Source of the DNA: Aquimarina sp. U1-2
Lineage (GTDB): Bacteria > Bacteroidota > Bacteroidia > Flavobacteriales > Flavobacteriaceae
DNA: 64,000 nucleotides
Reading direction: 5' to 3'
NCBI RefSeq assembly: GCF_017897595.1
Contig: NZ_JAGKIK010000004.1
Span: forward strand, 62,001-126,000
Shown: one piece after another, positions 55,712-63,905 of the stretch
How positions within the stretch are numbered: the first letter of the stretch is position 1
Layout: every line of letters starts with the position of its first letter
Made by a program: the position numbers and the translations under genes
Notes under the pieces: model-generated
Database searches by the model: none
Seen by the model: the letters and a program-made list of their open reading frames with translations, nothing else
What the model was told of the DNA's origin: nothing

Positions 55712-57802
55712 TTACTCGGGATATTCTATTCGCAAGTGGTAAATATTAGTAAGCTTGCGTTTGAATACTTTTTTAATTTGCTGAATTTCTTTGAAAGTGA
55801 TGTTTGCATTGATAAATTGATCATCTTCCATTTGTTTGGCTACGATTTTTTCTACAAAAGCATCAATAAGGCTACTTGTTGGATTTTTTAGGCTTTTCGA
55901 AGCTGCTTCTACGCTATCGCTCATCATTAATATGGCGGTTTCTTTAGAAAAAGGTTTAGGGCCCGGGTATTTAAAATCTTCGATATTAGCATTTTCATTA
56001 CTTTCTTTTTCTTTCGAATAAAAATAATAGACAGAACTGGTCCCATGATGAGTTCTTATAAAATCAATTACCCGATCTGGTAATTTATACTTTTTTGCGA
56101 CTTCTACACCTCTAATTACATGATTAATAATAATTCTTGCGCTTTCTTTGGGGGATAAAACATCGTGGGCATTGCCAGAAGCCGATTGATTTTCGGTAAA
56201 ATAAGTAGGATTTACCATTTTTCCGATGTCGTGGTACAATGCACCCACTCTTACTAACATAGCATTCGCCCCTATTTCGTTTGCCGCAGCTTCGGCGATA
56301 TTAGCGACGTTAAGCGAATGATGAAACGTTCCCGGCGCTTTATTTGATAATTCTTTTAATAATACTGAATTGGTATCACTCAATTCTAATAAAGAAACGT
56401 CTGAGATTAAACCAAAAAGCTTTTCATACGCATAAATCAAAGGATGTACAATTAATGTAGCAAATCCACTTATAACAAATAGAACAACAGTAGTCCAATC
56501 AATATTACTTATGCTTCCTTCATGAATAATATGAAAGGCAATGTAAGCTATGATGTAAATAATCGTAATCTGACCTACAGAAAGAAAAAGGTTAGCTCTT
56601 CTAAAGGATTCTGAAATTGTAAGAATGGTAACAATACCTGCAATAATTTGTAAAAAAGTATACTCATAACTATTAGGAACTACAAATCCTAAAATCAATA
56701 CCGTCACCACATGTGTAAACAGCCCTAATCTAGAATCAAAGAAAGCTTTGAGTACTAACGGTAACATACATAGTGGCACTACATAAATATAATCAGATTT
56801 ATACTTCACTACTAATGTGGTGATGAACACCAAAACTATGATATTGAAAAAGATAAAAGTTACCTGGGCATTATGTTCATAAACTTCTTTTCTATACTTT
56901 CTTATGAACAAGAGTAACATCATAAGTGCCAAAGAGACCAAAAGACAATACCCTAATACAACCCAATAAAAATTTTTATCACTCCATACCTGAGACTCAT
57001 ATTCAGCTTTAAGAGAATTCAAAATTTGTAGTTTATCCCCCTCTACTACTTCACCTTTGGCTATAATTCTGCTTCCGCGAGAGACACCTCCTCGAGTGGT
57101 AAGCACTTGAGCAAGCTCGTTTTCCAGAGTGCTTTCTGTTAATTTATCATTCAATCTTACGTTAGGTTTAACAAGATCAAAGAAAAGGGCTACAAACCCG
57201 CTCTTAAACTTTACATATTCGCTTTTGTCGATTCTAGAGCTTATAATTTTTGTAACAGCATCTGGAGTTAGTATTTGACCAAACGTTATAGCTTCTGCTG
57301 TATTTCCCCTATTCAAGAATATCTGTCTCTTTTTATTATAAGGATACACCTCTTGTAATACGCCGTACCTGTAAATGTCATTAAGTAAAATTCTTCCAAA
57401 AAGTTTGGCTTTAGTTTTAGCATTGCTTTGTTGTAGCGTTTCAAGATTGGTTGCAAAAGCTTCGTCATATAAATCTTTAGCCCTATTGGCAATTATGGTG
57501 TCATATTCAAAATAAGGAATGATATTATCGGTAATCCGTTTTTTTTCGGCGGCTATCTCTTCTTCAGTCTTGGCTATAGCAAAATCAAAAGGAGCATATA
57601 GGTTTTCATATTGCCACGGTTTACCTTTAGAGAATTCGTATTTAAAAATTCCTCCTTTAGGAAACAGATACACAATTAATGTAGCTGTGCATATAAAAAG
57701 AAATACTTTATATATCGTAGACTTCTGTCTATATATTTTATCTAAAAAACTTCTCAAAGCGGTTATATATGGTTTTTCAAAAGTACTAATTCCAATCAAC
57801 AA
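55712..57802 (-). CDS. 7TM-HD domain phosphodiesterase (PgpH-like)
   Basis: A 696-residue membrane protein: an N-terminal helix (~33-50), an extracytoplasmic 7TMR-HDED domain, about seven helices (~280-490) and a C-terminal HD domain with HDIGK (~525), HHSLNVANIAEAAANEIG and RTHHGTSSVYYFY. Homologs such as Listeria PgpH hydrolyse the second messenger c-di-AMP. No ATG is available at the start; TTG at 57802 or, with better match to expected homolog lengths, TTG at 57757 (RSFLDKIYRQKST) are the choices. It is divergent from the thiolase gene. Confidence 0.9.
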   Translation of the reverse strand: MLIGISTFEKPYITALRSFLDKIYRQKSTIYKVFLFICTATLIVYLFPKGGIFKYEFSKGKPWQYENLYAPFDFAIAKTEEEIAAEKKRITDNIIPYFEYDTIIANRAKDLYDEAFATNLETLQQSNAKTKAKLFGRILLNDIYRYGVLQEVYPYNKKRQIFLNRGNTAEAITFGQILTPDAVTKIISSRIDKSEYVKFKSGFVALFFDLVKPNVRLNDKLTESTLENELAQVLTTRGGVSRGSRIIAKGEVVEGDKLQILNSLKAEYESQVWSDKNFYWVVLGYCLLVSLALMMLLLFIRKYRKEVYEHNAQVTFIFFNIIVLVFITTLVVKYKSDYIYVVPLCMLPLVLKAFFDSRLGLFTHVVTVLILGFVVPNSYEYTFLQIIAGIVTILTISESFRRANLFLSVGQITIIYIIAYIAFHIIHEGSISNIDWTTVVLFVISGFATLIVHPLIYAYEKLFGLISDVSLLELSDTNSVLLKELSNKAPGTFHHSLNVANIAEAAANEIGANAMLVRVGALYHDIGKMVNPTYFTENQSASGNAHDVLSPKESARIIINHVIRGVEVAKKYKLPDRVIDFIRTHHGTSSVYYFYSKEKESNENANIEDFKYPGPKPFSKETAILMMSDSVEAASKSLKNPTSSLIDAFVEKIVAKQMEDDQFINANITFKEIQQIKKVFKRKLTNIYHLRIEYPE

Positions 57803-57880
57803 TCAACCTTCAACCATCATATATCCTTAGAAAATTCTTAAATTCGCGCAAACAATACACACATTTAAAAAAGATATATA

Positions 57881-59059
57881 ATGAGTAAAGAAGTTGTAAT
57901 CGTATCTGCTGCGAGAACCCCAATTGGCAGTTTTTTAGGAAGTTTATCTTCTGTACCTGCCACTACACTTGGTGCCACAGCTATAAAAGGTGCTTTAGAT
58001 AAAATTAATCTCGACCCGTCGCTTGTGCAGGAAGTTTTTATGGGCAATGTTGTACAAGCAGGAAACGGGCAGGCTCCTGCAAGACAAGCAGCTTTGGCTG
58101 CAGGAATTAGTGATACTGTACCCTGTACAACGGTCAATAAAGTATGCGCAAGTGGGATGAAAGCTGTGATGCATGCCGCTCAGACCATTGCGTTAGGCGA
58201 TGCAGATATTGTTATTGCCGGAGGTATGGAGAATATGAGTATGATTCCGCATTATGTTCGTTTAAGAGCCGGTCATAAATTTGGACCGCAAACGTTAGAA
58301 GACGGTATGCAAAGAGATGGTTTGGTAGATGCTTATGATGAACAAGCAATGGGGGTTTGTGCAGATTTGTGTGCGACAGAATATCAGTTTAGCAGAGAAG
58401 ATCAAGATGCATTTGCTATACAATCTTATAAAAGATCCACAAAAGCCTGGGCAGATGGAAAGTTTGACAACGAAGTAGTACCTGTAGCAGTTCCTCAGCG
58501 TCGAGGCGAACCTATACTAGTCACCGAAGACGAAGAATTTAAAAACGTAAAGATGGAAAAAATACCATCGTTACGCCCTGCTTTTAGTAAAGATGGTACT
58601 GTTACTGCAGCCAATGCTTCTACTATTAATGATGGTGCCGGTGCAGTAGTTGTAATGAGTGCCGATAAGGCCAAAGAGCTGGGTTTGACTCCGCTAGTAA
58701 AAATTAAAAGTTATGCTGATGCTGCTCAAGAACCCAAATGGTTTACCACAGCGCCCGCAAAAGCGTTACCGCTAGCTATAGAAAAAGCGGGAATCACTTT
58801 GGATGATGTTGATTTTTATGAATTTAATGAAGCTTTCTCTGTAGTTGGACTGGCTAACCTTAAAATTTTGGGACTTAGTGACAAAAATACAAATGTTAAT
58901 GGTGGTGCTGTTTCTTTAGGTCATCCCCTTGGATGCTCTGGCGTGCGAATTTTGATTACTTTGATGAACGTTCTAGAACAAAACAAAGCTAAAATTGGAG
59001 CAGCCGCAATTTGTAATGGTGGTGGTGGTGCGTCTGCTATGGTTATCGAGCGCGTTTAG
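57881..59059 (+). CDS. Acetyl-CoA C-acetyltransferase (thiolase)
   Basis: A 392-residue thiolase II type enzyme that condenses or splits acetoacetyl-CoA. The nucleophile is Cys89 in TTVNKVCASGMKAVM; GGMENMSMIP is the substrate loop; His lies in LGHPLGCSGVR and the second Cys in AICNGGGGASAM. Full length. It is monocistronic with a short divergent gap to the PgpH gene. It can serve beta-oxidation, ketone-body use or biosynthesis; nothing nearby decides. Confidence 0.95.
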   Translation: MSKEVVIVSAARTPIGSFLGSLSSVPATTLGATAIKGALDKINLDPSLVQEVFMGNVVQAGNGQAPARQAALAAGISDTVPCTTVNKVCASGMKAVMHAAQTIALGDADIVIAGGMENMSMIPHYVRLRAGHKFGPQTLEDGMQRDGLVDAYDEQAMGVCADLCATEYQFSREDQDAFAIQSYKRSTKAWADGKFDNEVVPVAVPQRRGEPILVTEDEEFKNVKMEKIPSLRPAFSKDGTVTAANASTINDGAGAVVVMSADKAKELGLTPLVKIKSYADAAQEPKWFTTAPAKALPLAIEKAGITLDDVDFYEFNEAFSVVGLANLKILGLSDKNTNVNGGAVSLGHPLGCSGVRILITLMNVLEQNKAKIGAAAICNGGGGASAMVIERV

Positions 59060-59191
59060 TCATCATACATTATATAAAGGATGTAAGAAATATCATCTCA
59101 GGTTTTTATAAAATTCTGATTGAATGACTCTTGATAACTGTAAACGAAACTTTTACCAACAAATTATTAATGAATAGATAGTATCTTTATC

Positions 59192-59941
59192 ATGCAATAC
59201 GGTATTTGCAATCTTAGTATTGTTCCTTTACGTGCAGGACCTAGTGACCCAAGTGAAATGGTTTCTCAAGTATTTTATGGAGAACATTTTAAAGTTCTGG
59301 AGCCACAAAAAAAATGGAGCAAAATTCGTCTGGCGTACGATCAATACGAAGGTTGGATAGATAACAAACAATATCTCGAAATAACAGAAACACAGTATCA
59401 TAATTTGGATCAAAAGGAAATTTGTTTTTCTGGTGATTTGGTTGAATTTGTAAACTGCTCTCAGGATCAATTACTTGCTATTCCTTTAGGAGCCTCACTA
59501 GGAGCATTAGAATTTTTCAACCATACCTACGACGGACATACACTTACAAAAAAGCGATCTAAAGAACATCTTATCGATACAGCGTTTCTATACCTTAATG
59601 CACCCTATTTATGGGGTGGTAAGACAAGTTTTGGTATTGACTGTAGTGGTTTCACGCAAATGGTGTATAAATTAAACGGTCATAAATTATTGCGAGATGC
59701 TTCACAACAAGCTACACAAGGGGAAGTTTTAAGTTTCATCGAAGAGAGTGATCCGGGTGATCTGGCCTTTTTTGATAATGAAGAAGGTGCCATTACTCAC
59801 GTTGGTATGATGCTACAAGATAATCATATTATTCATGCACATGGAAAAGTGCGCGTAGACCGCATAGATCATACTGGTATTTATAATGCCGAAAAAAGAG
59901 CATATACGCATAATTTAAGAGTGATTAAACGTATCATTTAG
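59192..59941 (+). CDS. NlpC/P60 family peptidase with SH3-like N-terminus
   Basis: A 249-residue C40 peptidase, predicted to cut peptide stems of the cell wall (D-Glu to diamino acid). An N-terminal SH3-like part (~1-65, PLRAGPSDPSEMVSQVFYGE...GWIDNKQYLE) precedes the catalytic domain. Catalytic residues are Cys151 (FGIDCSGF), His203 (ITHVGMML) and His215 (HIIHAHG). No signal peptide is apparent, so export or a cytoplasmic recycling role is open. The thiolase gene ends 132 bases upstream. A family B repeat follows. Confidence 0.9.
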   Translation: MQYGICNLSIVPLRAGPSDPSEMVSQVFYGEHFKVLEPQKKWSKIRLAYDQYEGWIDNKQYLEITETQYHNLDQKEICFSGDLVEFVNCSQDQLLAIPLGASLGALEFFNHTYDGHTLTKKRSKEHLIDTAFLYLNAPYLWGGKTSFGIDCSGFTQMVYKLNGHKLLRDASQQATQGEVLSFIEESDPGDLAFFDNEEGAITHVGMMLQDNHIIHAHGKVRVDRIDHTGIYNAEKRAYTHNLRVIKRII

Positions 59942-59953
59942 TTTTGTGTTACT

Positions 59954-60114
59954 GAACTGGTTTAAACTTTTTCCAATTTGCTAAAAAAATGCTGTTTTGC
60001 CCTTATATTTCATAATTTTTGACTTCCGTAGCGCCGCTATGCAAGTAAAAAATCACTTCATTTAAGCACAAAACCTTCATTTTTCGCCTAAATCAAAAAA
60101 GTTTAAACCAGTTC
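59954..60114. repeat. MITE-like repeat family B, copy 2 with perfect ends
   Basis: GAACTGGTTTAAACTTTTT at the left is the exact reverse complement of AAAAAGTTTAAACCAGTTC at the right (19 bp). Total 161 bp. The core is shared with the copy at 51815, and the left end with the fragment at 26958. Confidence 0.88.
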
Positions 60115-60290
60115 ACTTCTATAGATTTAACTAATGGCTGAAGTGACTATTTTGTTGTTAAAGTTGATTTAGAGCTTTAAGTGTCTATTCGCCGCGCTTA
60201 AAGATAGCGTCTTGAGCAATTAAGTGTTTTGAAATCGTAAAAAACAGATACATTTATGATTTTAATAACATTATGGTGAAAAAAATTACC

Positions 60291-60311
60291 TATTTTTGAA
60301 ATGATCATTTC
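60291..60311 (+). promoter_or_regulatory. TetR operator and -7 box
   Basis: TATTTTTG at 60291-60298 matches the -7 consensus and overlaps the perfect palindrome GAAATGATCATTTC (60298-60311). The TetR start codon is at 60318. A related palindrome (60918) precedes the next gene. Confidence 0.7.
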
Positions 60312-60317
60312 AATACC

Positions 60318-60899
60318 ATGCCAAAAGTAGAAACTTTTAATAGAAAAGAAGTATTACAGAAAGCTACCCATGTATTTCATAATAAAGGATACAATGGTAC
60401 TTCTATGCAAGACTTGGTAGATGCAACTTCTTTGAATCGTTCTAGCATTTACAATTCATTTGGAAGTAAGCTCATGTTATTTTTAGAAGTACTATCGCAT
60501 TATCAAACCACCAATAGCGATAACATGGCAAAAAAATTAGTGCATACTCACAATGCAAAAGATGCGTTATTGGTTATTTTCAATATGTATTTGGATAGTA
60601 TTCTTAATGATCATGAAAAAAAAGGTTGTTTATTAATTAACTGTAAATCTGAAATGGCGAATCAGGAGCCCTTAATTACGTCTTTTATAGATAAAAATCA
60701 AGAGCAAACTTTGGCTATGCTTGAGGATATTGTTTATAACGGCCAAATGGAAAAAATCTTCAACCAAGACCAAACAGCGTCTCAATATGCGTTGTATTTG
60801 TTCTCTTCTATTCAAGGATTACGAATGACAGGTATTTTAAATACGGATAAAACAGCGCTAGAAAATGTTATACATACCATTTTAAAAGTACTGAACTAA
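60318..60899 (+). CDS. TetR/AcrR family transcriptional regulator
   Basis: A 193-residue repressor. The N-terminal DNA-binding domain is residues ~8-55 (KEVLQKATHVFHNKGYNGTS, VDATSLNRSSIYNSFGSK). The C-terminal domain is helical and should bind an unknown ligand. It has a promoter with an overlapping palindrome, and the SDR gene follows 57 bases later behind a similar palindrome. Together these indicate a two-gene, self-repressed unit in which the ligand is probably a substrate or product of the SDR enzyme. Confidence 0.92.
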   Translation: MPKVETFNRKEVLQKATHVFHNKGYNGTSMQDLVDATSLNRSSIYNSFGSKLMLFLEVLSHYQTTNSDNMAKKLVHTHNAKDALLVIFNMYLDSILNDHEKKGCLLINCKSEMANQEPLITSFIDKNQEQTLAMLEDIVYNGQMEKIFNQDQTASQYALYLFSSIQGLRMTGILNTDKTALENVIHTILKVLN

Positions 60900-60917
60900 T
60901 TTTTTTTATTTTAATAT

Positions 60918-60931
60918 GAAACGATTGTTTC
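60918..60931 (+). promoter_or_regulatory. Second TetR operator, before the SDR gene
   Basis: GAAACGATTGTTTC differs from the palindrome at 60298 at four positions and keeps the arms GAAA...TTTC and the central GAT. It sits 26 bases before the SDR start. Confidence 0.6.
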
Positions 60932-60956
60932 AAATAAATTTTATATATTTTATAGT

Positions 60957-61706
60957 ATGAAAAAACTAGAAAACAAAGTAGCTGTAATTACGGGTGCCAA
61001 TAGTGGTATAGGATTGGCAACAGCAAAATTATTTTTACAAGAAGGCGCAAAAGTAGTAGTGTCGGGAAGACGTCAAGAAGCTCTCGATGAAGCTGCAAAG
61101 AATCTCAATGGAGATTTTATTACGGTAAAGGCAGATGTTGCTAAACCGGGTGACAATACGATACTCATACAAAAAGCTATTGATACGTATGGTCATATTG
61201 ATATTCTGTTTTTAAATGCCGGAGTAGCCCCACCGACCCCAACCCAAGATATTACCGAAGAACATTATAATCATGTTTTCGATATCAATGTTAAAGGTCC
61301 GATCTTAGCTGTAAAAGAAGCACTACCGTATTTAAAAGACGAAGGAACCATACTATTTACCAATTCGGTAGTTACACAAAAAGGGTTTGACGGACTAGGG
61401 GTATATTCTGCGAGCAAAGGTGCTTTACGCGCTTATCAAAGAGTACTTACTGCTGAAGTGAAAAGTCGAAAAATAAGAGTAAATTCTATCGCTCCAGGTC
61501 CGATTGACACTCCAATTTATGATAAAATGGGATTGCCAGATGATGTGATAGAAGAAATGGGCAAGGGATTTGCAGAGCAAGTACCACTTGGGCGTTTTGG
61601 CGCTTCAGAAGAGATCGCGAAAACAGCCCTATTCTTAGCTTCAGATGATGCTTCTTATATCAATGGTGTCGAGCTCGAAGTAGATGGTGGTTTAAGTCAG
61701 ATTTAA
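60957..61706 (+). CDS. Short-chain dehydrogenase/reductase under TetR control
   Basis: A 249-residue classical SDR. TGANSGIG at 12-19, NAG at 87-89, catalytic Ser137 (FTNSVVT), Tyr150 and Lys154 (YSASKGAL). The C-terminus GVELEVDGGLSQI is of the FabG type. It shares 57-base spacing and operator sequence with the TetR gene upstream. The substrate is unknown; stress-induced aldehyde or quinone reductase is one possibility. Confidence 0.92.
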   Translation: MKKLENKVAVITGANSGIGLATAKLFLQEGAKVVVSGRRQEALDEAAKNLNGDFITVKADVAKPGDNTILIQKAIDTYGHIDILFLNAGVAPPTPTQDITEEHYNHVFDINVKGPILAVKEALPYLKDEGTILFTNSVVTQKGFDGLGVYSASKGALRAYQRVLTAEVKSRKIRVNSIAPGPIDTPIYDKMGLPDDVIEEMGKGFAEQVPLGRFGASEEIAKTALFLASDDASYINGVELEVDGGLSQI

Positions 61707-61844
61707 TAAATAGAATTTTTTAGCATCATGATCTTAAAACAAATGTCGTTGATTCTATCATGCTGTATAGTTATTCTATTACTAATACTCTCGAAGTTTC
61801 AGCTCATTGTAGCCCATTAGACTTACAACCATCAACTATCAACT

Positions 61845-61900
61845 AACTATAACTCGTTTGTACATTCAAAAAATTAGACATGTACAAACGAGTTATAGTT
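61845..61900. terminator. Perfect 21-bp hairpin between convergent genes
   Basis: AACTATAACTCGTTTGTACA(T) pairs over 21 bp with (A)TGTACAAACGAGTTATAGTT around a 14-nt loop. It lies between the SDR (+) and DUF2461 (-) genes, so it probably ends transcription in both directions, although T-runs are short. Confidence 0.65.
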
Positions 61901-61905
61901 ATAAA

Positions 61906-62583
61906 TCAATCGATTAAAGACACACCATTTAGATCTGTAGTTAATACATCACTCATATAATCAAAGAACGGTCTTAATAATTCATAATGCTGTATAAGAA
62001 TATCTAAAAATTGAGGAGAAAGCACTTCTTTATCACTATAGTTGTGAGAAACGAAAAAAGACTTATTTCTTATAAGATCTATTGCGGGATGTGCTTTGCT
62101 AAAACCTTTTGGAGCAGTTTTTACCTGATACTCTGTATTAAACCCATCAAAGACGTTTTTAAATTCTGAATGAGCCAATAGTTCTCGAATTTCCCGATCA
62201 TCGGTCTCAAATTCTTTTCGAATTCTAAATAAATCAGCAGGTTCTGGAGCAAAAAAACCACCAGCCATCATAGAATTTCCCGGTTCTAACCGTAAATAGT
62301 AGGCCCCTCTTCGATGTACTCCTGCCCTACTAAAACTGGCACTTCGATGAACATTATATGGCGTTTTATCTTTACTGAATCGAATATCGCGGTTAATTCT
62401 AAAAATCTTTGTTTTTTCAATCTCATCTTTCTCATTAAGCCGTTCTGCAACCGATGCATAAAATATTTTTAAGGCTTTTTCATTGGTTTGATACTCTTTC
62501 TTATTTTCGGTCATCCAATCTCTGTGATTGTTTCTTTTCAACTTTTTTAAAAATTCGAATACCGATTTTGGTATAGTACTCAT
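61906..62583 (-). CDS. DUF2461 family protein
   Basis: A 225-residue cytoplasmic protein of the DUF2461 (TIGR02453) family: VFEFLKKLKRNNHRDWMTEN, FRINRDIRFSKDKTPYNVH, AYYLRLEPGNSMMAGGFFAP. The function of this widespread family is unknown. The gene is monocistronic, with a hairpin after its stop. Confidence 0.92.
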   Translation of the reverse strand: MSTIPKSVFEFLKKLKRNNHRDWMTENKKEYQTNEKALKIFYASVAERLNEKDEIEKTKIFRINRDIRFSKDKTPYNVHRSASFSRAGVHRRGAYYLRLEPGNSMMAGGFFAPEPADLFRIRKEFETDDREIRELLAHSEFKNVFDGFNTEYQVKTAPKGFSKAHPAIDLIRNKSFFVSHNYSDKEVLSPQFLDILIQHYELLRPFFDYMSDVLTTDLNGVSLID

Positions 62584-62717
62584 AGGATTAACTTTTATTC
62601 TAAAGTACTAAATACAGCAATTAGAATCTAAGTTTTTCTCACATTTCAATCAAAAAACATATTAGTATATCTCATACATCTATTCATTCTACTTGTAGAT
62701 AACGTTTAAAAACCTAT

Positions 62718-63137
62718 CTAGAATTGTTGAAGAAGATAATTGATTAAATCTGTAGTGGTTACAATACCAGAAAGTTTGTTGGCATCTACTACAGATAATG
62801 CATGAAATTCGTTTTTAGACAAAATTTCTGCAACTTCTTTAATAGTTGTATTGGAGGTGACACTTATTATATTTTTGACCATTATTTGTTCGATAGTCAA
62901 CATTTCGTATACCGCCGCATCCACCTCGTTCTCACGTTCGTTAATACTATCTGCAAAACTAATTCTAAGTAAGTCAGTATAACTTAACATACCTACAATT
63001 GTATCTCCCTTAACCACCGGGATATGTCTTATTTTATGGGTTTTAAATAGCATTTCGGCTGTTTCTAATCCGTTTGTACTATTAAGTGTAATAACATCTG
63101 ACGTCATAATTTCAGAAACCGGAATATTTTTTTTCAT
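62718..63137 (-). CDS. CBS-domain pair protein
   Basis: A 139-residue protein that consists of two CBS domains (about 5-60 and 77-139): VSEIMTSDVITLNSTNGLET, RHIPVVKGDTIVGMLSYTDL, IEQIMVKNIISVTSNTTIKE and FHALSVVDANKLSGIVTTTD. CBS pairs bind adenosyl nucleotides and act as energy sensors. No catalytic domain is attached. Its 5' leader is the conserved element described at 63138, suggesting shared post-transcriptional control with a peptidase and a lipoprotein gene. Confidence 0.9.
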   Translation of the reverse strand: MKKNIPVSEIMTSDVITLNSTNGLETAEMLFKTHKIRHIPVVKGDTIVGMLSYTDLLRISFADSINERENEVDAAVYEMLTIEQIMVKNIISVTSNTTIKEVAEILSKNEFHALSVVDANKLSGIVTTTDLINYLLQQF

Positions 63138-63225
63138 ACGTTTAAATGTTTTTAATTTATTGAAAACTAAATAATTAAAAAATTGAGAACGTATGTAACG
63201 GCTACGCCCTCACATTAAAAATTTT
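63138..63225 (-). promoter_or_regulatory. Conserved 5' leader element, copy 3 (CBS gene)
   Basis: Read on the minus strand: AAAATTTTTAATGTGAGG, GCGTAGCC, GTTACATACGTTCTC, then the A/T-rich run TTTAAACGTATGAAAAAA. The stem AUGUGA-g-GGC-gua-GCC-g-UUACAU forms. AACGTATG over the start codon is fully complementary to CATACGTT in the leader (plus-strand 63188-63195), with the same 45-nt spacing as the copy at 37521. Confidence 0.65.
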
Positions 63226-63475
63226 AAGTTATTTCTCAAAGTTATTATCGTTTTGTATAAAATAGTATGATATATATCAGTTACTCTGATTTGAAGAAGT
63301 TGCATATTGAGTAGCGCTATACAGATTGTTTTCGTTATTCATTTTGAAGAAAAAAGTGATAATAAGCGTCAATTCCACTGATTTTTCGCAATAACCTCTC
63401 GAGACTCCGTTCGTGATGATGTAGAGAAAAAATGACTGCTTCTTATTTGAGCAATTTTAAAATAGAACTGGTATA

Positions 63476-63601
63476 AAACGAGTTTCTCTAGATTCGTTTC
63501 AGCTTCTCATTTGTATACATGGGATCAGTTTTATGAGATCCTGAACTAAATTCAGGATGACTTCTAACTTAAATTTTAGATATAATAACGGACAATCAAT
63601 A
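63476..63601. repeat. Repeat family E, copy 3
   Basis: Contains TTCGTTTCAGCTTCTCATTT, GATCCTGAACTAAATTCAGG and ends GATATAATAACGGACAATCA. The TTAACCTAAACGG end is missing here. Confidence 0.65.
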
Positions 63602-63653
63602 TTTAAAATAAAAATGTAAAAGTACAAAGTATTAAGAAAGTATATAAGAGAGA

Positions 63654-63716
63654 TTCCCTCCTTGAGGAGGGCAAGGGAGGTGTTTTTTAATTCAGAATTC
63701 AAAATTCAGAATTATG
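63654..63716. repeat. Reversed fragment of the 41692 tandem repeat
   Basis: TTCCCTCCTTGAGGAGGGC, then AAGGGAGGTGTTTTTTAATT and CAGAATTC are the reverse complement of the unit junction at 41870-41910. It shows that the unit is mobile or copied beyond its tandem site. Confidence 0.65.
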
Positions 63717-63782
63717 AATGTGAGAAATGGGATAGTGTCATGTAGAATGTAAAACTTAAAATTTTATATGAACATCCGTAAT

Positions 63783-63905
63783 TTAACCTAAACGGTTTAC
63801 GTCAAGCTGAATACTGAAACGAGTTCAGCACAGGCTTGTTTCAGCCTCTCATTTATATATATAAGATCAGTTTCATGGGATCCTGAAATAAATTCAGGAT
63901 GACGA
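63783..63905. repeat. Repeat family E, copy 4
   Basis: TTAACCTAAACGGTTTACGT, then AAGCTGAATACTGAAACGAG and CCTGAAATAAATTCAGGATG. Inverted relative to 37223. The terminal GGACAATCA end is not present. Confidence 0.65.

Noticed and set aside
63499..63702. 67-codon frame (-) at the right end
   Set aside because: Falls entirely in repeat family E and the reversed tandem-repeat fragment.
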